The notes beneath the pieces were generated by a model. It was given only the letters and a program-made list of their open reading frames with translations. It did no database searches and was not told where the DNA came from. The position numbers and the translations under genes are program-made. A DNA stretch of 64,000 bases from Synechococcus sp. HK05 (GTDB lineage Bacteria > Cyanobacteriota > Cyanobacteriia > PCC-6307 > Cyanobiaceae), in the NCBI RefSeq assembly GCF_019104765.1, contig NZ_JAHRXJ010000001.1, positions 151,012-215,011 of the forward strand, in the 5' to 3' direction. Shown one piece after another: positions 17,635 to 26,719 of this stretch. How positions within the stretch are numbered: position 1 is the stretch's first letter; each line of letters begins with the position of its first letter.

Positions 17635-18542
17635 GCCGGGGCGCCGGGTTTGGCCACGTGCGGCAGGCCCCAGCCCAGCTTGTTGCGCAGCACCTGGAAA
17701 AACTCGTGATCGGCCAGGCGTACGAAGCGCACCGGGTGGTCGCTGCGGCGGATCAGCACCCGGTCTTCCGGCCACACGTAGCAACCGGCGCTGCCGTCCA
17801 CCACCATCATCAGCCGCTCCGGCGTGGCCGGAAACACCGTGACGGGTTCCTGATCGCTGAACACCAGCGCCCGCGAGGCCAGGGAGTGGGGGGCGATCGG
17901 GGTGAGCTGCAACACCGGGCAATCCGGGGTGATCACCGGGCCGCCGGCGCTGAGGGCGTAGGCGGTGGAGCCGGTGGGGGTGGAGAGGATCACGCCGTCG
18001 GCAGCGATGTCGACGGGGGCATGGCGGCCCACGGCGATCTCGAAATGGCACATCGAGGTGAGCGGCTCGCGGTGCAGGGCCATCTCGTTGAGGCAGAGCA
18101 CCTCCCAACGGCGCTGCTCGCCCCGCATCACGCTCACCACCAGGGTGGTGCGCTCCTCCACCGTCCACTCGCCCGCGATCACCTGCTCGAGAGCCTGCTC
18201 GAGTTCTGGGAGATAGGTTTCGGCCAGAAAGCCCAGATGGCCGGTGTTGATCGTGAGGATCGGCACATCGATCGGTGCCGTCATTCGGGCGGCGGAGAGC
18301 ACCGTGCCGTCGCCGCCGAGCACCATGGCCATGGCCATGGACGGTTCAAACCCTGCGGGCACACAGGCAGCATGCCCCTTGGCACGCAGGTGCTGGTCGG
18401 GGTTCGCAAAACCCACCATCCCGGAGGCACTGCTGGCCCGCAGCACGTCGTAACCCGCCCCGCGCAGGCGCACCTCGATGCTGTCGGCGGTGGCCAGGGC
18501 CAGGTCCTTGCCGTCGTTAACGATGAGTCCGACGCAGGGCAC
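17631..18542 (-). CDS. nadK: NAD(+) kinase
   Basis: Phosphorylates NAD+ to NADP+, important for photosynthetic reductant. The 303-residue protein has the GGDGT nucleotide motif (76-80), the LNEMALHR motif and the glycine-rich [15 protein letters not shown] segment. It begins with GTG at 18542 ([12 protein letters not shown]). First gene of a three-gene overlapping run with the pseudo-receiver regulator and DUF192. Confidence 0.95.
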   Translation of the reverse strand: MPCVGLIVNDGKDLALATADSIEVRLRGAGYDVLRASSASGMVGFANPDQHLRAKGHAACVPAGFEPSMAMAMVLGGDGTVLSAARMTAPIDVPILTINTGHLGFLAETYLPELEQALEQVIAGEWTVEERTTLVVSVMRGEQRRWEVLCLNEMALHREPLTSMCHFEIAVGRHAPVDIAADGVILSTPTGSTAYALSAGGPVITPDCPVLQLTPIAPHSLASRALVFSDQEPVTVFPATPERLMMVVDGSAGCYVWPEDRVLIRRSDHPVRFVRLADHEFFQVLRNKLGWGLPHVAKPGAPA

Positions 18543-18623
18543 TGACAGGGAACAGGCGGGGCTGACGATCAGCCGATTTTATGGGCGACCTTCGAATCTG
18601 CTGATCACCCGTTGGACTTCGCC

Positions 18624-19631
18624 TCAGAACTGCTCAAGGAAGCGCAGGTCGCTGGTGAACAAGCGGCGGATGTCGTCGATGCCGTGGCGCACCATGCAGA
18701 AGCGCTCCACGCCCAGGCCGGCGGCGAAGCCGCTGTAGCGCTCGGGATCGATGCCGAGGCCCTCCAGCACCGCCGGATCCACCATGCCGCAGCCCATCAC
18801 CTCCAGCCAGCGGCCGCGCCACTGCACATCCACCTCGGCGGAGGGTTCGGTGAAGGGGAAGTAGCTGGCGCGGAAGCGCACGGGCAGATCGCCGAAGAAG
18901 CGCTGCAGGAAGGTGGTCACGGTGCCGCGCAGGTGGCTGAAATCCAGCCCTTCATCGATCGCCAACACCTCCACCTGGTGAAACACCGGCGAGTGGGTGG
19001 CATCCACCGCATCGCGGCGATACACCCGGCCCGGAGCCACGATCCGCACCGGCGGCGGGTTGTTCTCCAGATGGCGGATCTGCACCGGGGAGGTGTGGGT
19101 GCGCAGCAGCTCGTGCTCGCTCAGATAAAAGGTGTCCTGCATGTCCCGCGCCGGGTGGTGCGGCGGGATGTTGAGGGCGCTGAAGTTGTAGTGGTCGGTT
19201 TCGATCTCCGGGCCTTCCTCCACCCGATAACCGAGGCCCGCAAAGATGTCGGTGATCTCCTCGATCGTGCTGATCAGGGGGTGGCGGTGGCCGGCCGGGG
19301 TGAACGTGGCCGGCATGGTCACATCCAGGGTTTCGCCGGCGATCCGCTCTGCCATGGCAGCCGCCTTCACCGCCGTGAGCCGCTCACCCAGCAGACCCTG
19401 CACCTGCTCCTTGAGCACGTTGGCCCGCTGACCCACCAGCGGCCGTTCATCGCCCGGCAGCTTGCCCATGGCGCCGAGCACCGCCGAGAGCTTGCCCTTC
19501 TTGCCCAGCAGACCCACGCGCAGGTCTTCCAGTTCGGCAGCGGATCCAGCGGCACCGATCGCTTTGACGGCTTCGGCCTCCAGCTGCTCCAGTTGTTCGG
19601 TGAGCTGCTGCAGGCTGATCGTGGCGCTCAC
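18624..19631 (-). CDS. pheS: Phenylalanyl-tRNA synthetase alpha subunit
   Basis: 335 residues. An N-terminal coiled coil ([17 protein letters not shown]) precedes the class II catalytic core, with [50 protein letters not shown] and the C-terminal [18 protein letters not shown]. It charges tRNA-Phe together with PheT, which is not in the window, as is usual when pheS and pheT are unlinked in cyanobacteria. Confidence 0.96.
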   Translation of the reverse strand: MSATISLQQLTEQLEQLEAEAVKAIGAAGSAAELEDLRVGLLGKKGKLSAVLGAMGKLPGDERPLVGQRANVLKEQVQGLLGERLTAVKAAAMAERIAGETLDVTMPATFTPAGHRHPLISTIEEITDIFAGLGYRVEEGPEIETDHYNFSALNIPPHHPARDMQDTFYLSEHELLRTHTSPVQIRHLENNPPPVRIVAPGRVYRRDAVDATHSPVFHQVEVLAIDEGLDFSHLRGTVTTFLQRFFGDLPVRFRASYFPFTEPSAEVDVQWRGRWLEVMGCGMVDPAVLEGLGIDPERYSGFAAGLGVERFCMVRHGIDDIRRLFTSDLRFLEQF

Positions 19632-19699
19632 GGCTGTGTTCCGGAAGCCCGTGACTTTAAGAAGGCGGCCTCTAGCCTCCAGGCAGCCACCCCAGCCCC

Positions 19700-20488
19700 T
19701 TGCGGATCCTGATCAGCAACGACGACGGCGTGTTCGCCGCCGGCATCCGCACCCTCGCTGCTGAGGCCGCCTCCCGCGGCCATCAGGTGACGGTGGTGTG
19801 TCCCGATCAGGAGCGCTCCGCCACCGGCCATGGCCTCACCCTGCAGACCCCCTTGCGGGCGGAGCGGGCTGATGAGTTGTTCGCCCCCGGCATCACCGCC
19901 TGGGCCTGCAGCGGCACCCCCAGCGACTGCGTGAAGCTGGCCTTGTTTGCCCTGTTGGAGGAGTGGCCCGATCTGGTGCTTTCCGGCATCAACCACGGCC
20001 CCAACCTGGGCACCGACACCCTTTATTCCGGCACGGTGAGTGCGGCGATGGAGGGCACGATTGAAGGGCTGCCGGCTCTGGCCGTGAGCAGCGCCGACTT
20101 CAAGTGGCGGCAGTTTGAGCCGGCGGCCCGCATCGCCCTCGATGTGGCCGAAGGAATGCTGGCGGCCGGTTGGCCAGCCTCCACGCTGCTCAACCTCAAC
20201 GTGCCGCCCCTGGCCGCTGAAGCGATCGGCCCGCTGCGCTGGTGCCGCAAGGCCGTGCGCCGCTACACGGATCAATTCGACAAGCGGGTGGATCCCCGCG
20301 GCCGTACCTACTACTGGCTTGCTGGCGAGGTGGCCAACGACCTGGAGGCCGAGGTGGCGGGTCCCGCCGATTGGCCGATCGATGTGGCCCATGTGGCCGC
20401 GGGCGGGGTGTCGCTCACACCGCTTCAGCCGGAGCTGTTCTGGCGGGGCGATGCCGCCGCGCTGCCTCAGCTGCCGCTGGGGCGATAG
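19700..20488 (+). CDS. surE: 5'-nucleotidase SurE
   Basis: A 262-residue metal-dependent nucleotide phosphatase. The metal-binding NDDG (near residue 7) starts the protein, and [25 protein letters not shown] is the family signature. The TTG at 19700 is taken as the start because family members begin [10 protein letters not shown]. It diverges from pheS and overlaps the convergent DUF3611 gene by 22 bp. Confidence 0.93.
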   Translation: MRILISNDDGVFAAGIRTLAAEAASRGHQVTVVCPDQERSATGHGLTLQTPLRAERADELFAPGITAWACSGTPSDCVKLALFALLEEWPDLVLSGINHGPNLGTDTLYSGTVSAAMEGTIEGLPALAVSSADFKWRQFEPAARIALDVAEGMLAAGWPASTLLNLNVPPLAAEAIGPLRWCRKAVRRYTDQFDKRVDPRGRTYYWLAGEVANDLEAEVAGPADWPIDVAHVAAGGVSLTPLQPELFWRGDAAALPQLPLGR

Positions 20489-21045
20489 ATCCGCTGCAGC
20501 AACCAGATGCTGATCCACAAGCCGATCACGTGGGCGAACAGCACCTGCGTGTTGCTCAACACCGAGAGCATCTCGAGCGAGGTGATCGGGTAGTTCGTGA
20601 TGCGGCCGCCGGGGGTGCTCATCGCTCCGCCGAAGGCGAAACCCGCCTGCATCGAGGCCTGCACAAACAGGCTCCCGGCGAGTGATTGGTAGCCCACGGT
20701 TCCGAGGGTGAGACCCACCAGGTCGGCCAGCACGCTGCGTTTGATCAACCGGGCGGTTTCACCTTTGCTGGGGTGCACGGGTCCATTGAGGGCCCGCCCG
20801 CAGCGCACGATCAGGCCGCTCTGCCAGATCGACCAGAGCAGCACCACAAATGCCAGGCTCGTGAGCGACAGGCCAGGGCCCAGGCCCAGGGCTTTGTCGG
20901 CGCGGGCTGCGATCTGGCCCCCGATGTTGTTGAACAGCAGCACCCCCATCACCACCACCCCCAGCACCACCTGGGACCAGAGCCGGATCCAGCCCATCCG
21001 CCGCAGGGCGGCAGAGATCAGTTGCAGGTCGAGGCGATCGGCCAT
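20467..21045 (-). CDS. DUF3611 integral membrane protein
   Basis: 192 residues from ATG 21045 with about four transmembrane segments (20-42, 62-80, 108-125, 160-180) and the family pattern [25 protein letters not shown]3611 proteins occur in cyanobacteria and plastids; their role is unknown. Divergent from ribF, with the starts separated by about 90 bp. Confidence 0.8.
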   Translation of the reverse strand: MADRLDLQLISAALRRMGWIRLWSQVVLGVVVMGVLLFNNIGGQIAARADKALGLGPGLSLTSLAFVVLLWSIWQSGLIVRCGRALNGPVHPSKGETARLIKRSVLADLVGLTLGTVGYQSLAGSLFVQASMQAGFAFGGAMSTPGGRITNYPITSLEMLSVLSNTQVLFAHVIGLWISIWLLQRIYRPSGS

Positions 21046-21136
21046 GGGGTGGAGCGAGGGCGCCGGAGATGGCCCAAACCTGCCATGGGAGGATGCCTCC
21101 GGCGAGGGCCTGGAAGCGCTTGTTGGTGAACCGGCC

Positions 21137-22138
21137 TTGATTCCTCTGCGCAGCCCCGAGCAAGCCGCACGGCCCACGGCGATCGCCCTTGGCAGTTTTG
21201 ATGGGCTGCACCAAGGCCACCGGCGGGTGATTGCGTCGGTGGTGGACCGTGCCGCGGCGGCGCAGCTGGTGCCCACGGTGGTGAGTTTTTGGCCCCATCC
21301 GCGCGAGGTGCTCTACGGCGAGGCGCGCCTGCGGCTTGATCTACCCGCCGAAAAAATCCACCTGCTGGAGCCTCTTGGCATCGAGCAATTGGTGCTGGTG
21401 CCCTTCACACCGGAGCTGGCGGCCCTGAGCCCGGAGCAGTTTGTGCAGCAGGTGCTGGTGCAGCAGCTGCAGGCCCAGCTGGTGGCGGTGGGGGAAAACT
21501 TCCGCTTCGGCGCCGGCCGCGCTGGCGATATCCACACGCTGCGGCATTTATGCGCTGAGCGCGGGATTGAGCTGCTGGTGCAACCGATCCTCACCGACAG
21601 CACAGGCCGTTTGAGCAGCAGCCGCATCCGCCGGGCGCTCGAGGGTGGAGCGCTCCAGGACGCGGCGGCCCTGCTCGATCGCCCCTATCGCTTTGGCGGG
21701 AGGGTGGTACGGGGCCGGGGCCTTGGCCGTGAACTGGGCTGGCCCACCGCCAACCTGCAGGTGGATGGGCGCAAGTTCTTGCCCCAGCAGGGGGTGTATG
21801 CCGCCTGGGTGTGGCTGCAGGGCGAACGGCTCCCCGGCGAGCGCCTGGCCGCGGTGATGAACCTCGGGCCCCAGCCCACCGTGGATCCCACCGCTCCATC
21901 AGCCGTGGAGGTGCATCTGCTCGGCCGGCGCCTGGAGCTGGAAGGCGCCGAGCTGCTGGTGGAACCGGTGGCGCTGCTGCGTCAGCAGCAGCGGTTCGAG
22001 AGCCTCGAAGCGCTGGTGGCGCAGATTGCGTGCGATGCGGCCACCGCTGAGCAGCTGCTGGGCTCAGCCGGCGGGGTAGGCGTTGGCCATGCCCCAGCTG
22101 ATGAAGGCGGCAATGGCCCCCAGCAGCAGAATCCCTGA
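21137..22138 (+). CDS. ribF: Bifunctional riboflavin kinase / FAD synthetase
   Basis: Makes FMN and FAD. The N-terminal nucleotidyltransferase has GSFDGLHQGHR and the ISSSRIR-like motif LSSSRIRRAL. The C-terminal flavokinase has GRELGWPTANL and GVYAAWV. The TTG at 21137 (MIPLRSPEQAARPTAIALG) is chosen from family start position; a longer frame from ATG 21043 is less likely. The C-terminus runs about 25 residues past the usual end, over a small opposite-strand gene. Confidence 0.92.
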   Translation: MIPLRSPEQAARPTAIALGSFDGLHQGHRRVIASVVDRAAAAQLVPTVVSFWPHPREVLYGEARLRLDLPAEKIHLLEPLGIEQLVLVPFTPELAALSPEQFVQQVLVQQLQAQLVAVGENFRFGAGRAGDIHTLRHLCAERGIELLVQPILTDSTGRLSSSRIRRALEGGALQDAAALLDRPYRFGGRVVRGRGLGRELGWPTANLQVDGRKFLPQQGVYAAWVWLQGERLPGERLAAVMNLGPQPTVDPTAPSAVEVHLLGRRLELEGAELLVEPVALLRQQQRFESLEALVAQIACDAATAEQLLGSAGGVGVGHAPADEGGNGPQQQNP

Positions 22139-22180
22139 GATCAGCACCAGCATTGGGCTGTCGGATCCGCCCTGCGCCAT
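22064..22180 (-). CDS. 38-residue single-pass membrane protein
   Basis: ATG 22180 to TGA 22064 encodes a 38-residue peptide: short polar N-terminus (MAQGGSDS), one hydrophobic helix (about 10-30, with GILLLGAIAAFISWG) and a short tail ending NAYPAG. The composition resembles the small subunits of cyanobacterial photosynthetic complexes, but it does not match PsbX, PsbY, PsaM, PetM or Psb30 as I know them. 75 bp are antisense to the end of ribF. Divergent from thiE. Confidence 0.6.
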   Translation of the reverse strand: MAQGGSDSPMLVLISGILLLGAIAAFISWGMANAYPAG

Positions 22181-22241
22181 GGCCCCTGTGATGGCATGTG
22201 TGCGCACACCCTAAGCAGCCCCTCTCGCCTCAGTTCTGTTC

Positions 22242-23348
22242 ATGACGGCCCCTGCACAACTCCAGCCGGTGTTGCGCCTGCTCGACGCCAACCTCGATCG
22301 CGCCCGCGAGGGCCTGCGGGTGGTGGAGGACTGGTGCCGTTTTGGGCTGGATCGTGCCGATCTGGTGGCCCGGCTCAAGGATCTGCGCCAGCGGTTGGGG
22401 CTGTTGCATGCCGATCGCTACAAACAGGCGCGGCACACGGCTGGCGATGTGGCGGCCGGGATGGCCCATCCCGCCCAGGCCCAGCGGCAGGAGCCTGCGG
22501 CGGTGGTGGCGGCCAACTGCGGCCGGGTGCAGGAAGCGCTGCGGGTGCTGGAGGAATTCGGCCGTGCGGAGGATCCCGCCCTGGCTGCGGAGGCGGCCGC
22601 GATCCGCTACGCCCTTTACGACCTGGAGGTGGAGTTGCTGCGGGCTTGCCCGGCGGGTGATCAGCGCCGGGAGCAGCTGCGGCGCAGCCGGTTGTATCTG
22701 ATCACCAGTCCAGCCCCTCAGCTCGCGGCGGTGGTGGAAGCAGCGCTTGAGGGCGGTGTGCGCCTGGTGCAATACCGCGCCAAGGAGGGCAGCCTGGGCG
22801 CGGATGGTGAGCCGATCACCGATGCGGAACGGCTGGCGCAGGCCCAGGCGCTGCGCCAGCTCTGCAGCCGCTTTGGAGCGTTGTTTCTGGTGAACGACCG
22901 CATCGATCTGGCCCTGGCGGTGGATGCCGATGGCGTGCATCTGGGGCAAGGCGATCTGGCCCCGGCGTTGGCCCGCCGGCTGCTTGGCCCCGAGAAGTTG
23001 ATCGGCCGCAGCACCCATGCCCTCAGCCAGCTGCGTCAGGCTGTGGCCGATGGAAGCGATTACGTGGGTGTGGGTCCGGTGAACGCCACCCCCACCAAGC
23101 CTGGCCGCGAGCCGGTGGGCCTGGAGTATGTGCGCCAGGCTGTGGCCGAGAGCCCGATTCCCTGTTTTGCTATCGGCGGCCTGGATGCCTCCAATCTGGC
23201 GGCGGTGCAGGCGGTGGGTTGCAGCCGCGTGGCTGTGGTGCGGGCGATCACCGCGGCACCGGATCCTGCGGCGGCCAGCCGCGAGCTTCTGGCGCTGCTC
23301 GGCTCCGCTGAAGCCGATGGCGGCGCGGATGTTGAACTGGGCCGATGA
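22242..23348 (+). CDS. thiE: Thiamine-phosphate synthase with cyanobacterial N-terminal domain
   Basis: Joins HMP-pyrophosphate and thiazole phosphate to give thiamine phosphate. The C-terminal TIM barrel (about 150-355) has [45 protein letters not shown] and [10 protein letters not shown]. An N-terminal helical domain of about 145 residues ([23 protein letters not shown]) is the extension known from cyanobacterial ThiE. Overlaps thiS by ATGA. No TPP riboswitch is visible in the 61-bp leader. Confidence 0.95.
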   Translation: MTAPAQLQPVLRLLDANLDRAREGLRVVEDWCRFGLDRADLVARLKDLRQRLGLLHADRYKQARHTAGDVAAGMAHPAQAQRQEPAAVVAANCGRVQEALRVLEEFGRAEDPALAAEAAAIRYALYDLEVELLRACPAGDQRREQLRRSRLYLITSPAPQLAAVVEAALEGGVRLVQYRAKEGSLGADGEPITDAERLAQAQALRQLCSRFGALFLVNDRIDLALAVDADGVHLGQGDLAPALARRLLGPEKLIGRSTHALSQLRQAVADGSDYVGVGPVNATPTKPGREPVGLEYVRQAVAESPIPCFAIGGLDASNLAAVQAVGCSRVAVVRAITAAPDPAAASRELLALLGSAEADGGADVELGR

Positions 23349-23563
23349 GCGACTCAACGATCGACGTGCGCCTCAATGGCGATCCGATGCAGTGCCCTGA
23401 AGGCCTCTCGCTGCTGCAACTGCTGGAGCTGCGCGGTTACAAACCCCAGCTGGTGGTGGTGGAGTTCAACGGCGAGATTCTGCCCAGGGCGCGCTGGGCT
23501 GATCAGCCCGTACGGGAAGCCGATGCCGTGGAAGTGGTCACCATCGTGGGGGGTGGTTCTTAG
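23345..23563 (+). CDS. thiS: Sulfur-carrier protein ThiS
   Basis: A 72-residue ubiquitin-like carrier that is thiocarboxylated at its C-terminal Gly-Gly to supply thiazole sulfur. Strands [27 protein letters not shown] and [14 protein letters not shown] fit the family. The C-terminus is GGGS, so one serine follows the glycines; many ThiS proteins end exactly in GG. Overlaps thiE by 4 bp. Confidence 0.88.
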   Translation: MSDSTIDVRLNGDPMQCPEGLSLLQLLELRGYKPQLVVVEFNGEILPRARWADQPVREADAVEVVTIVGGGS

Positions 23564-23584
23564 ATTTCAGATCAACTTCTGGGG

Positions 23585-24550
23585 TTGGTTTTGCCTCAAC
23601 AGCACTCCACGCCGCTGCTGCGCCGCCTGTTCAGCCGCCTGATGCTTCCCGCGTTGCTCAGTGCGGCCCTGGCGCTAGTGCTGCTGGCCCCTCAGCCTGT
23701 GGAGGCCGCCAGTGGCGGCCGCATCGGCGGCGGCAGCTTCCGTTCCGCTCCCATGCCCCGCAGCTATGGCGGCGGTGGATACAGCGGTGGTGGCTACCAG
23801 CGCGGCTTCGGTGGCGGCATCGGCTTTCCGTTCATCGTGCCGTTCTTCTTCGGCGGTGGTGGTCTGTTTGGCTTCCTGGTGCTGATGGCGGTGGTGGGCC
23901 TGGTGCTCAATGCCTTCCGTGGTGGCGGTGGCGGCGGACAGGCCTTGCCCGCTGGGATGCGCGGCGGTGATCTCGGCAGCTACCAGCCTGACGGCCCCGT
24001 GGCGATTGCTCAGCTTCAGGTGGGTCTGTTGGCCTCGGCCCGCGAGCTGCAGCGCGATCTGCGCGGCCTTGCGGCCAGCTCCGATACCAGCAGCAGCAGT
24101 GGTTTGCAGCGGGTGCTGCAAGACAGCACCCTGGCGTTGCTGCGTCATCCCGACTTGTGGGTGTATGCCAACGCTGAAGTGGGCCAGGTGCCCTTCCAGG
24201 CAGCGGAATCCACGTTTAATCGCCTCTCGATGACCGAGCGCAGCAAGCTCGCCGGCGAGATCACCACCAATGTGGGCGGCTCCCGCGGCGTGGCGTCCTC
24301 CGCCAGCGCGGGTGATGCCGATGCCACGAGCGATTACATCGCTGTGACCCTGCTGGTGGCCAGCCGTAGCCGGATCACCCTTAAGCCGGTGAACGGCAGT
24401 GAGGATCTGCGCGAGGCGTTGCGGGTGGTGGGCTCGGTGCCTTCCGATCAGCTGTTGGCCCTGGAGGTGATCTGGCAACCCGAGGGCGCCGGTGAGGTGC
24501 TGAGCGCCGATGAGCTGATCACCGCCTATCCCGATCTGAAGCATCTTTGA
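23585..24550 (+). CDS. DUF1517 membrane-anchored secreted protein
   Basis: Up to 321 residues. An N-terminal basic-hydrophobic signal (LLRRLFSRLMLPALLSAALALVLLAP, probable VEA/AS cleavage) is followed by a Gly-rich stretch (SYGGGGYSGGGYQRGFGGG), a membrane segment (about 80-105) and a DUF1517 domain. The start is uncertain: TTG 23585, TTG 23591 or ATG 23642; the last would remove the basic residues of the signal peptide. Related proteins occur in cyanobacteria and chloroplasts; function unknown. Confidence 0.78.
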   Translation: MVLPQQHSTPLLRRLFSRLMLPALLSAALALVLLAPQPVEAASGGRIGGGSFRSAPMPRSYGGGGYSGGGYQRGFGGGIGFPFIVPFFFGGGGLFGFLVLMAVVGLVLNAFRGGGGGGQALPAGMRGGDLGSYQPDGPVAIAQLQVGLLASARELQRDLRGLAASSDTSSSSGLQRVLQDSTLALLRHPDLWVYANAEVGQVPFQAAESTFNRLSMTERSKLAGEITTNVGGSRGVASSASAGDADATSDYIAVTLLVASRSRITLKPVNGSEDLREALRVVGSVPSDQLLALEVIWQPEGAGEVLSADELITAYPDLKHL

Positions 24551-24674
24551 AGCGGCATCTTCGCTTTTTCTGAAGATTTGGCGAATTACAGAAACTCTTC
24601 CGCTGGATTCGTGTTGTAAGGCCAGATTGCGGCGGGTCTGATGTTTAGGTTGTTGGCCCGTTCAGTCCGTCTGC
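24551..24674. other. Intergenic segment with a weak hairpin
   Basis: 124 bp after the DUF1517 gene. ATCTTC (24557-24562) and GAAGAT (24572-24577) can pair over a T-rich loop soon after the stop and may help termination. Nothing else was recognised. Confidence 0.35.
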
Positions 24675-24845
24675 GTGTCCGCCTTGGGTCGCCATTCCGA
24701 AACCCGTGCCATGAAATGGCAGGCCAATGGCGAATTGGCCGGTAGCGATCTGCATGCCCTGCTCAGCCGCCTGCATCAGGTGGAAACCGAGGAGCGCTCG
24801 CGTGAGCTGCAGCAGTGCCTCGGTCGCCGCGCCCAGGAGGGCTGA
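24675..24845 (+). CDS. Possible 56-residue small protein
   Basis: GTG 24675 to TGA 24843-24845, with an internal ATG at residue 13 (MKWQANGELAGSDL). The product is hydrophilic and helical, ending RSRELQQCLGRRAQEG. No family recognised. It occupies an otherwise empty gap and has codon use like neighbouring genes, but has no homology support that I can see. Confidence 0.4.
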   Translation: MSALGRHSETRAMKWQANGELAGSDLHALLSRLHQVETEERSRELQQCLGRRAQEG

Positions 24846-24955
24846 GGTCGGTTTTCGGGTGCGTCAACAACCCTGAAGCCGATCTGCAGGTTGGCCGTTC
24901 TGGGTTGCCTGAGCACGCCGTGCTTTCCACAGTGCGGCTCAGCTGATCGGCCCAG

Positions 24956-25114
24956 ATGGCATCGCGCTCGCTGCATTGGGTGAATAGCCCTGTGTTGCTC
25001 GAAGCTCTGGAGCGCTACGAACAGCGCCGTCTGCCTCGCTCCATGCAGCTCTGGGTGGAGGCGATGCTGGAGCTCAAGGCTCCTGCACAGGAGCCATTGC
25101 GCGGCCACTGTTGA
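24956..25114 (+). CDS. Possible 52-residue small protein
   Basis: ATG 24956 to TGA 25112-25114. The peptide is helical with Leu/Arg-rich segments (HWVNSPVLLEALERYEQRRL, then PRSMQLWVEAMLELK). Its last 14 codons lie opposite the end of larB. The pattern looks protein-like, but there is no family assignment and no clear ribosome-binding site. Confidence 0.4.
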   Translation: MASRSLHWVNSPVLLEALERYEQRRLPRSMQLWVEAMLELKAPAQEPLRGHC

Positions 25115-25796
25115 AGCTGCAGTTGAGGATCCGCAGCGCGGCCATCGCGGCGCCGTAGCCGTTGTCGATGTTCACCACGCTCAGCCCCGGAGCGCAGCTG
25201 GCGAGCATCCCGTGCAGGGCCGCCCGCCCGCCGGCGCTCACCCCATAGCCCACGCTCACCGGTACGCCGATCACCGGCTGCGGCACCAGGCCGGCTAGCA
25301 CGGTGGGCAGGGCTCCTTCCATGCCGGCACAGGCGATCAGCACCTGGGCCTGCTCCAGCCGCTCCAGCTGCCCAAGCAGCCGATGCAAGCCCGCCACGCC
25401 CACATCCAGCAGCCGTTCACAGCGCACCCCATGCCAGTGCAGAGCCAGTTGCGCTTCGCTGGCCACCGGCAGATCACTGGTGCCGCCGCTGAGCACCAGC
25501 ACCTCGCCGAGCTCTGGCCGCGGCGGCGCGGGATCCCCGAGGCTGAGGCAGCGGGCCTCGGGATGAAACTGCAGCTGTTCGCGCAGCGCAGCACCTGAAG
25601 CGTTGGCCTCGATCAGCGCCGCCACGGCTTGCGCTTTGGCGGCATCCACGCGAGTGGCCAGCGCCAGTTCCCCCGCGCTCTGCAGCCGCAGCAGGATCGA
25701 CGCGATCTGCTCGGCGGTTTTGTGTTCGCCCCAGATGGCCTCCACCATGCCGATCCGCTGGCGGCGCTGCAGATCGAGCCGAGCCGTTTCGCTCAT
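25074..25796 (-). CDS. larB: Nickel-pincer cofactor biosynthesis protein LarB
   Basis: LarB carboxylates and hydrolyses nicotinic acid adenine dinucleotide, the first step to the nickel-pincer nucleotide. 240 residues: an N-terminal helical part and a PurE/AIRC-like domain (VLVLSGGTSDLPVASEA, ACAGMEGALPTVLAGL, IGVPVSVGYG). larC and larE are not in the window. Last of an ATGA-linked set, ispF-TIGR03792-larB. Confidence 0.9.
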   Translation of the reverse strand: MSETARLDLQRRQRIGMVEAIWGEHKTAEQIASILLRLQSAGELALATRVDAAKAQAVAALIEANASGAALREQLQFHPEARCLSLGDPAPPRPELGEVLVLSGGTSDLPVASEAQLALHWHGVRCERLLDVGVAGLHRLLGQLERLEQAQVLIACAGMEGALPTVLAGLVPQPVIGVPVSVGYGVSAGGRAALHGMLASCAPGLSVVNIDNGYGAAMAALRILNCSFNSGRAMAPVQEP

Positions 25797-26230
25797 GCCG
25801 CTGGTTGCAGCTCGCCTTCAAACACCAGCGGGAACGGATTGCCTTGGCGGGTGCCGGTGGCTTGGCGGGCCAACTGCTCGAAGCGCTCCTGCACGGCTTC
25901 CACCTCCGCCAGGGGGATGGCCTTCCACTGCTCGCGGTTGGCCCAGCGGATTAGCAAGGTGCCCTCTTCCCGCTCCGCATCCCAGAGCAGATCACGCCCC
26001 AGATAGCCCTCTTGCTCAGCCAGCCAGGGCTCCCAGCTGCCCCGCTCGGCTTCCAGCCAGGCTTGACGGGCTTCAGCTGGCACTTTCACGCGAAGGTGCT
26101 CCACCACCGCCACTTCAAAGCTGCCGCCAGGCTGTTGCTGCTCAGCGATCGCCACATCGGGATGGCCGGCTAGCAGCATCAGCAAGCAAAGCGCGTGGGC
26201 CAAAACCCTAGCCAGCGTGCGCCAGCTCAT
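25793..26230 (-). CDS. TIGR03792-type cyanobacterial ABM-like protein
   Basis: 145 residues. A signal peptide ([16 protein letters not shown], probable AIA/EQ cleavage) precedes a domain with the family pattern [21 protein letters not shown] ... [10 protein letters not shown] ... [14 protein letters not shown]. The fold resembles antibiotic-biosynthesis-monooxygenase domains; the role is unknown. Overlaps both ispF and larB by 4 bp. Confidence 0.75.
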   Translation of the reverse strand: MSWRTLARVLAHALCLLMLLAGHPDVAIAEQQQPGGSFEVAVVEHLRVKVPAEARQAWLEAERGSWEPWLAEQEGYLGRDLLWDAEREEGTLLIRWANREQWKAIPLAEVEAVQERFEQLARQATGTRQGNPFPLVFEGELQPAA

Positions 26231-26712
26231 GGCTTCTGCAGCAGCGCCACCGCCTGGCAGGAGATGCCCTCCTCGCGCCCCTCGGGGCCCAGTTGTTCAT
26301 TGGTGGTGGCTTTCACCCCCACCTGATCAGGCTCCAGACCCATGCGGGCGGCGATGGCGGCGCGCATCGCGGCGATGTGGGGTTTGAGCTTGGGGCGCTC
26401 GGCGATCACCACGGAATCCACGTTGATCACGCTCCAGCCCCGTTCGGCCACCAGCGCCACCACCTGCTCCAGTAGCACCAGGCTGTCGGCCCCCTTCCAC
26501 TGCGGATCGTCGGGCGGGAAGTATTTACCGATGTCGCCCAGGGAGAGGGCGCCGAGCAGGGCATCCATGATCGCGTGCACCAGCACATCGGCATCGCTGT
26601 GGCCATCGAGGCCGAGGCCGGCGGGATGCTCCAGCTGTTGGCCCCCCAGGATCAGCGGCCGGCCCGGCACCAGGCGGTGAATGTCGTAGCCGTTGCCGAT
26701 TCGGAGCTGCAT
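26227..26712 (-). CDS. ispF: 2-C-methyl-D-erythritol 2,4-cyclodiphosphate synthase
   Basis: MEP isoprenoid pathway enzyme forming MEcPP, feeding chlorophyll and carotenoid synthesis. The 161-residue protein starts [14 protein letters not shown] (metal Asp10 and His12) and has [28 protein letters not shown] and the C-terminal [17 protein letters not shown]. Normal length. Confidence 0.96.
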   Translation of the reverse strand: MQLRIGNGYDIHRLVPGRPLILGGQQLEHPAGLGLDGHSDADVLVHAIMDALLGALSLGDIGKYFPPDDPQWKGADSLVLLEQVVALVAERGWSVINVDSVVIAERPKLKPHIAAMRAAIAARMGLEPDQVGVKATTNEQLGPEGREEGISCQAVALLQKP

Positions 26713-26719
26713 GGAGAGG

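Noticed and set aside
22181..22241. TPP riboswitch in front of thiE
   Set aside because: The 61-bp gap is too short, and the conserved CTGAGA and ACCTGA-type elements are absent.
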